DNA from: Siphonodentalium dalli
Lineage: Eukaryota > Mollusca > Scaphopoda > Gadilida > Siphonodentaliidae
NCBI GenBank assembly: GCA_032622095.1
Contig: CP136061.1
Span: 197,640,935-197,704,934, forward strand
Length of the DNA stretch: 64,000 nt
Reading direction: 5' to 3'
Below the pieces are notes generated by a model. That model saw nothing but the letters and a program-made list of their open reading frames with translations. It was not told where the DNA came from and ran no database searches. How positions within the stretch are numbered: position 1 is the first letter of the stretch; every line of letters begins with the position of its first letter. Shown one piece after another: positions 58,276 to 64,000 of this stretch. The translations under genes were made by a program, and so were the position numbers.

Positions 58276-58937
58276 TGAATGTGGTGCATGGATGTGGTTC
58301 ACGAGTTCGATCCGGACCAGCAGGCTCCGCCATATGACTGAGTGGGCGAAGTCACGCCAACGACGTGAACACTGTGGCGAGGCCAGAGTGGACGAGAGAC
58401 GAACAGGGGACCCACGGCAGCCCAGGGGAGGCTTTATCTTTGACGAGAGGGGCACAGCAGATGCGCGAAGAATGTGGGTATGCGCACGGCGTCTGGAGCC
58501 AGACGATGGGACCAGCGGAGCGGAAAGCGAGATAGGGAATTCGCTGTACCAAATATTCGTGGTGGGGATGGACTGCGCGCGTATGGTCAGATTGTGTGCG
58601 GACAAGTGGAGAACAAGGCGGATGAGGGACATTACCGGTAGGACGTAGGGCAGTTAACCGCGGGAACGGTCGCCTAGTCGGACTAGACGAGGACGCGTCG
58701 CCAGCCAACTCGGGTCGAAAATGTCGACCGCGACTACGATCTGGAAGCGTTCGAAGAGACATATTTCGCGTAAATACATAGAGGGACAAATGGAGCGGTC
58801 ATATATCGGAAGCGCACCAGGAGGCGTCCGTGTAGAACCTGCGATTCGATGCGAATGACCATGAAACGGTTTGGAAAGCCGGCACACCATGTAGTGTTTT
58901 AAAACGAATGCCAGAAGCCATACTGAGAGCAGCCCGA
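58276..58937. other. GC-rich stretch downstream of the DIRS-like remnant
   Basis: Probably the eroded remainder of the DIRS-like element (minus strand). Open frames exist in several phases, but I could not place reverse-transcriptase motifs with confidence. Confidence 0.35.
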
Positions 58938-60112
58938 CTACCGCGTGTGGCCCGGCGAAGGTGGTGCCGATTCGCGATGGGGCACCAGGCCGTCAAAACG
59001 GAAACCACGTTGGTCGAAAGCGGATGGGTTTGTGTAAAGGGAGGCGCGGAAGCCGGCATGAAAGCCGATGCGCTGAACGATGCGAACCGCGGCGTCAAAC
59101 TCCGAGTTTGCTACCGGCGTGTATGCCGAATGGGTGAAGGCATTGGGCGAGGGACCAGATGGGGAGGATAGATGGTGGATAAGACGGAGCCCGCCGGTGG
59201 GCAGTGGAATGAGATGAAGCAGACGAAGCAGGCATGGCGGTAGCAATACTACGGCCGTCATCATGCTTTCGACGTTGAAATCCAAACTAATTGGGAGCGC
59301 GTCTGTTGCCGGGTTGACGATGATGCCGCGAGTAACGTCCGAGTATGCTGGTGGTAAAGGAGGTTGTGGGTTGGCGTTATGCACATAATCAAGTTGTGTA
59401 TGGCGGACCAACGAGCGTGTTACGGAAGTTTCGTCGTAACTATGGCAGCCGAACCACCCGAAGTACCATGCGGCCCAGCGGATGACTTGCATATATATCA
59501 AAGAGAGACTATGTTCTCTGGCGGATGGTCTGGAGGTTTGTGAGCAGGCATGGCGGTAGCAATACTACGGCAGTGATCATGTTTTCGACGTTGTAATCCA
59601 AACGAATTGGGAGCGCGTCTGGTGCGCGTCTGTTTTCGGGTTGACGAGGATGGCGCGAGTAACGTCCGAGTGCGCTGGTGGTAAAGGTGGGTGGGGGTTG
59701 GCATTATGCACATAATCCTGTTGCTGTGGTGTATCGCGGACCAACTAGCGGGTTACGGAAGTTTCGTCGTAACTATGGCAGCCGAACCCACCGAAGTACC
59801 ATGCGGCCCAGCGGATGACATGCATATATATCAAAGAGAGACTATGCATGTTCTCATGAAAGCGTCCGTCCAATGATCAATGTCATTTATCGATGTAGCG
59901 GGCGTGCGAGACCGGAGCCCAATTGGATGGAAGGACGCAGACAGAGGCTGTGTGGTGGCTACCGACCCCTCCGCGCCCGGATAGAAGCGCTCCGCGAGGG
60001 ACTCATTCGCCGCGAGCAATGCGGTGGCGAATGGTCGGGGCAGTGTGTCGAATATTCGTCCGGGCGAAGGCGACAGGGGAGGGGTCCCTGGCGCCCGGCC
60101 AGGTAGTATCAA
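58938..60112 (-). pseudogene. DIRS-like retroelement remnant: gag-like region and reverse transcriptase
   Basis: Minus strand. The frame at 60112-59831 ends SINDIDHWTDAF, and a shifted frame continues YMHVIRWAAWYFGGFGCHSY then DE; this matches the W-(T)-AF ... YDEQFR pattern of gag-like proteins of DIRS/Ngaro-type elements. In the frame 59501-58938, residues 103-172 read GGLRLIHHLSSPSG, SEFDAAVRIVQRIG and GFRFDGLVPH, matching the K/RLIHHLS...NDAVRIVQRLG...LGFRFDG order of DIRS-type reverse transcriptases. The motif-A Asp expected between them is not visible, and a 316-bp tandem duplication splits the gag part. It is inactive. No tyrosine recombinase of this element was found. Confidence 0.65.
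59229..59860 (-). repeat. 316-bp tandem duplication inside the DIRS-like gag region
   Basis: CAGGCATGGCGGTAGCAATA begins both copies (59229 and 59545). They end at CCATGCGGCCCAGCGGATGA then CTATG. The copies differ at roughly 10% of positions by eye plus small indels. Confidence 0.88.
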
Positions 60113-61689
60113 AAGCGAGGTTAGATAAGCACATTACCTCCAGATAATGGGGCCGTCCCCGCATCCTGGCAGAGGCCGCGGCGAAGGGTGGATGTGTCCG
60201 AGCGGCGGTCGGTCAGCGAAGGTTGTGCTGGCGCTGAAAGGTGACTGCTTGAGTAGGAACTTGTCGACGGTGAAGATGGAGGTAAGGCGCGGCCGCAGGC
60301 CTGCGACGTTATGAGAAGCAGGCTACTGGAGAGCTGTAGTCTGAGTCGCTGGAGACGATCCAGATCCCGGAAGCAGGAGGAGCCGTGGGCGCAACTGAGG
60401 ACACCGCGAGACGCTGGTTGACGCACGACGGCTCGGGTACTCGTGTGGTTGTTGTCGAGGCCGACCACGACCGCGGCGATCGGTGGGACGATGTGCGATC
60501 CAAGTGGCGTTACCTAGGAAACGGGGAAAGAAACAGCTGGTTAGCACACGCAAGGGAGGAATGCTGGGATGCGCTGATAACCTAACCGCATCCGTTACAA
60601 ACCGACAGCAGTCATATTGGAAGAATAAACAGCCATCGGGGGTAAACAGAAGCCATTGCATGACGTGACAGGGGAATTACATTGACCTGTAAAGTGGTTC
60701 AGAAACGCTCTTTAACGCTACTTGTTGGTGCCCTTGGAAGGAAAGTGTGTAGGTCGATAAGAAGCGCTCTGTGTTGTCCAGAAAAAAAATAGTATTCCCC
60801 CGGGTTAGACAGCGGAAGAACCAGACGGGCATATGATTTATCGCGACGGGATTACGCCGTAACTGTAAAGCAGGGTATATGGCGGAGTGTTGCGAGAGTA
60901 GTAAGTGAACGGGATGGGCGATGTCCGAATGGAAAGAGCAAGCGGACTTATGCCGACCCATGCACACATCACCTTGAATTGTATGCGTTTGAAAGGTTAT
61001 GAAAGTGCGAAGCCATCACAGCGAAATCAGCGAATGATAGGTTGGTCAGGCAGACATTATATAAATCCGCGGGAATTTAAGCACACATTTATATAAGTGG
61101 CGACGCATATCAGTGTATAATATTTGAAGTATAAGTTGTAGTCTAGTTGCACCACCCGACAAAATCTACATAAGTTCAAGAAAATTGTCGAGTAGCTGTT
61201 TTAAGTGTGATACAGGTACCTCAATGGGCATTGAGAACATGTGACAGTTTGTAACGTGATGCAAGCGTCGTATTAGAAGTATTGCGGATAGTTCTCGCGC
61301 GTTGTATGGCGGAAGTAATGTTGCACAGCTGTAAGCATATTTTCATAGTCAAATTGTTAAAAGTTCGGGTCCCCCAATAATAAAGTCTTAACTGAATGTA
61401 GAGGCAAACGCAGCTTATGACGAAGAGTAATTCGTTCATCAAAGGGTATGTGACATTCAAAAACATGGGGGAAGCGTTGTCTACATAATGTCCACACCTG
61501 CATGGCCGGAGATCACTATATAATTGGAAAGTGTATCTGCTGGTAAATTACTACAGTCACACGCGGTAGACAATGAAGGATATTGAATAGCCGTTGGAAC
61601 GGGATCGATATACCAGCGAATGGACATGCACCGGCCATGTACAATGTTTACAACGACGACGGTGATAACATATTGGCGGCATATCGTGT
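60113..61689. other. GC-rich to mixed stretch, no gene called
   Basis: 60121-60661 has overlapping Pro/Ser/Arg-rich minus-strand frames that could be the N-terminal gag end of the DIRS-like element; no motif confirms it. From 60670 on, no gene or repeat is recognised. Confidence 0.4.
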
Positions 61690-62570
61690 CAGATGGCGAC
61701 AGTGATGACGGCGGCGATGACTATGATGGCGACGGCGATAATGACGAAAGAAGTGACGACGTAAATGATGACGGCGATGGGATGGGGGTAAAGGTGATGA
61801 CGACTGACATGACGATCATGATGGAGGCGATAATGCAGATGATGACGATGAAGATGATAGCGATGGCGACGATCGTGGTGGCAATAATGACAATGGTTGA
61901 GAGAATGATAACAAGGACGGGTAAAAAAAAAATTGGCGACGATGGAGGAGGTACTGATGATGGTTGTGTGTCGGTGGTCATGGTGATGATTGCGATGATG
62001 GTCAGGAGGCGATTATCAGTAAGATGATGAAGCCAAATATGATGATGACGACGACGAGCAGGATGACCTCGTGGAGGACGATGATGAAAATGCCGACGAC
62101 GAAGATAATGGCGAGGATGATGGCGCCGACAACTATGACGATGGAGATAATGACGACGACGATAAAGGTGACGACCATGACGAGGGCGACGACGGCGATG
62201 ACTGCGGTGATGAAAACATTGCTGACGACGAGGACGATGACGACGACGATGGGTGTGATGATGACAACGACGACGATGACGACGACGACGACGAACAGGA
62301 TGACATCGTGGAGAACGATGATGATAATGCCGACGACGATGGTAATGAAGATGAGTATGATGAAGACGCCGACAACGATGAGGACGATGACGATGAATAT
62401 AATAGCGACGACGATAACGATGACTACAATGATGATGAGGGCGACGACGGCGATGACTGCGGTGATGACAAAATTGCTGACTGCGAGGACGACGATGACG
62501 ACGATGACGGCGATGATGATTGTGATGACGACAACGATGACGACGAAAAAGAGTGATGACGAAAATGATG
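61690..62570 (+). repeat. Long GAY trinucleotide tract
   Basis: About 880 bp dominated by GAC/GAT/GGC triplets with several 50-150-bp internal duplications (for example GAGGGCGACGACGGCGATGA and following at 62182 and 62436). Most frames stay open; one gives a 161-residue Asp-rich product, the opposite strand gives His/Arg-, Val/Ile- and Ser-rich ones. Such openness in four or more frames points to simple repeat, not a gene. Confidence 0.85.
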
Positions 62571-64000
62571 ACGGCCACGAAATTGAGGCGATGACCTCGA
62601 TAATGTCAATATAACAACGATACACGGCAGTCGGCTGGGAATTGTTAGCCAGTCAAACATTGGCCCTGGCACGGTTGTAAAGAACCGAGGCAGTTATTTA
62701 TTAATCGGAAAATCGGCACGGACGTGAAGCGAGGGAATTAATCACAAAAAAATTACCGAGCAGCAATCAATGTCACCGCGGTGGGACAAGTTTCCGCATA
62801 AAGCCAAACCGCCGGGAAATAGAGCGGAGCGAAGTTAGAAACATGCAGGTAGCGTGGGATTGGCGGCAATTGTGTGTCAAACTCCGGTGTTCTGTACTTA
62901 AACGAGGACGTTGAGCTTGTATAAATTGCCACAAGGGTTATTCCCTGTGGCTTCTTATATTGGTAGATAATAACTACAGCTATGACAGTTAAAATAGTTC
63001 ACCTTTCCTTATAAAAAAGGTTACAAGTTACATTTGGAAGTCGTTTAAACATCCGACGTGTTTTTGTCACAAAGTTACAAATTCTTACCAGAGAATAACT
63101 CCAACTACAACAATTAAAATATGTCACATATCCCTGTAATGAGAAGGATTACAAACTTTACAAAGTTACATTTAGATTTTGTTTAATCGATAGTTTATGC
63201 TTTCGTCCGGCATTCAAGTTTTCTTCTGTCATCCTTGCCCTTACATTAAGATCATGTCAGATTACAAACATACTTATTAATTTATGTGTCCGTATAAGAG
63301 ATGATATATTTATGATTGGCCTAAATAATTTATGGCAGCAGTCAGCTTGACAATCGCCCATATATGTAACTGCTCGCATATATCGCGCTTCCGTTGACGA
63401 AAACGACTAGCAGACGACGACTTTTAACGCATCTACATGTTTGTTGGACGCTGATGTAATTCCGGTTTGGACACGGAACCGAACAACGCCACGATGACAC
63501 AGCAGAGGCCAGCCATGGCGTCGACCAGAACCTATAATCGTCATACCATTAAACTATATACCAATCTGAAGTCTCTCTCTCAATCACTATGACGATGTGC
63601 ACACCGTATTAGTACAATAGATCCCCGAGGTGTCCCTTTAAGTTGGATGTTTTGTTGTAAGTGCTGAGAGAGCCATGTTGGAGTGAAGAACTGGGTCCGT
63701 GCTATGAGGTTAGTATGGTATTAGTTGTGTTGGTTTATCCGGAACGTGACTAACTGCTGAAGTTTTAAGATTATAAATATGCAGCCATCCGTGTGCAGGC
63801 TGTGTTCCTTTCACAAAATTAACAACGCTGCTCATTTGGATTGGATTGTTTGCCTGGTTCCTGTCAATTGTACGTCACTCTACAATCATGGTGTTCGTGT
63901 ATTTGTTTTAATAAAGGTTGAAATTTTCACATATGTTCACATCTGTTCTTTTATTTCAGTTGATGTGGCGGTGTGAAGGTTGGTCTGGATGCCATATAAA
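62571..64000. other. Right end of window, no gene recognised
   Basis: Degenerate duplications around GGTTACAAGTTACATTTGGA and AAAGTTACATTTAGATTTTG (63020-63185) are visible. The frame at 63779-63976 has no family resemblance. Confidence 0.45.

Noticed and set aside
57833-58648. Overlapping 130-176-residue frames on both strands
   Set aside because: They follow the ~80-bp minisatellite and GC-rich composition, with no motif and no consistent start.
61721-62625. Long open frames up to 285 residues on both strands
   Set aside because: Products are simple-repeat translations (poly-Asp, His/Arg, Val/Ile, Ser) and overlap in most frames; explained by the GAY tract.

Overview
This is nuclear DNA from an animal. 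The only convincing host gene is split into short exons by introns of up to about 18.6 kb. The rest is AT-rich sequence packed with animal-type transposable elements, satellites, minisatellites and microsatellites. The mix (LINE, Ty3/gypsy, DIRS-type and Crypton-like tyrosine-recombinase elements, TTAA-flanked MITEs, recurrent foldback elements) suggests a marine invertebrate, perhaps a lophotrochozoan. That placement is inference and no species is claimed. There are no bacterial operons, rRNA, convincing tRNA or CRISPR arrays.

Host gene. A plus-strand gene for a single-pass membrane receptor can be followed from at least 18,567 to 42,931, possibly from 2,797. A Ser/Thr-rich stalk exon (18567-18683), a short linker exon (20667-20720), a transmembrane exon (23609-23687) and a last exon (42250-42931) join with matching phases and consensus splice sites. 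The last exon encodes a cytoplasmic tail with 15 tyrosines in SH2/ITIM-like contexts. A second stalk-like exon at 2797-2916 has the same phase. Signal peptide and ectodomain would lie left of the window. The 18.6-kb last intron holds a decayed C2H2 zinc-finger gene with its own NRF-1-type promoter motif.

Mobile DNA, left to right. Two LINE fragments in opposite orientation (1-425, 770-1389). A ~1-kb element (1738-2734) with an inverted relative at 27.8-28.9 kb. A MITE with a clear target duplication (3003-3325). A Crypton-like element (5505-7952) with an intact recombinase gene, a ~140-bp hairpin at one end and repeated motifs at the other. A satellite array (8755-10375) interrupted by a deletion derivative of that element (9045-9522). 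Arrays of an element carrying dozens of TCAAGGTCA nuclear-receptor half-sites (13.7-17.6, 21.8-22.6, 23.1-23.3 kb). A 7.3-kb nested inverted-repeat structure (24.8-32.1 kb). Several TTAA-ended MITEs, an array of TTGCGCTTAAGCGCAA palindromes inside a foldback element (44.8-45.3 kb), and a 540-bp higher-order minisatellite (49.4-50.4 kb).

Right end. A decayed Ty3/gypsy integrase (about 55.0-55.9 kb, minus), then GC-richer DNA at about 57.5-62.6 kb holding a decayed DIRS-like gag/reverse transcriptase with an internal 316-bp tandem duplication, and a 0.9-kb GAY trinucleotide tract. The last 1.4 kb shows nothing recognisable.
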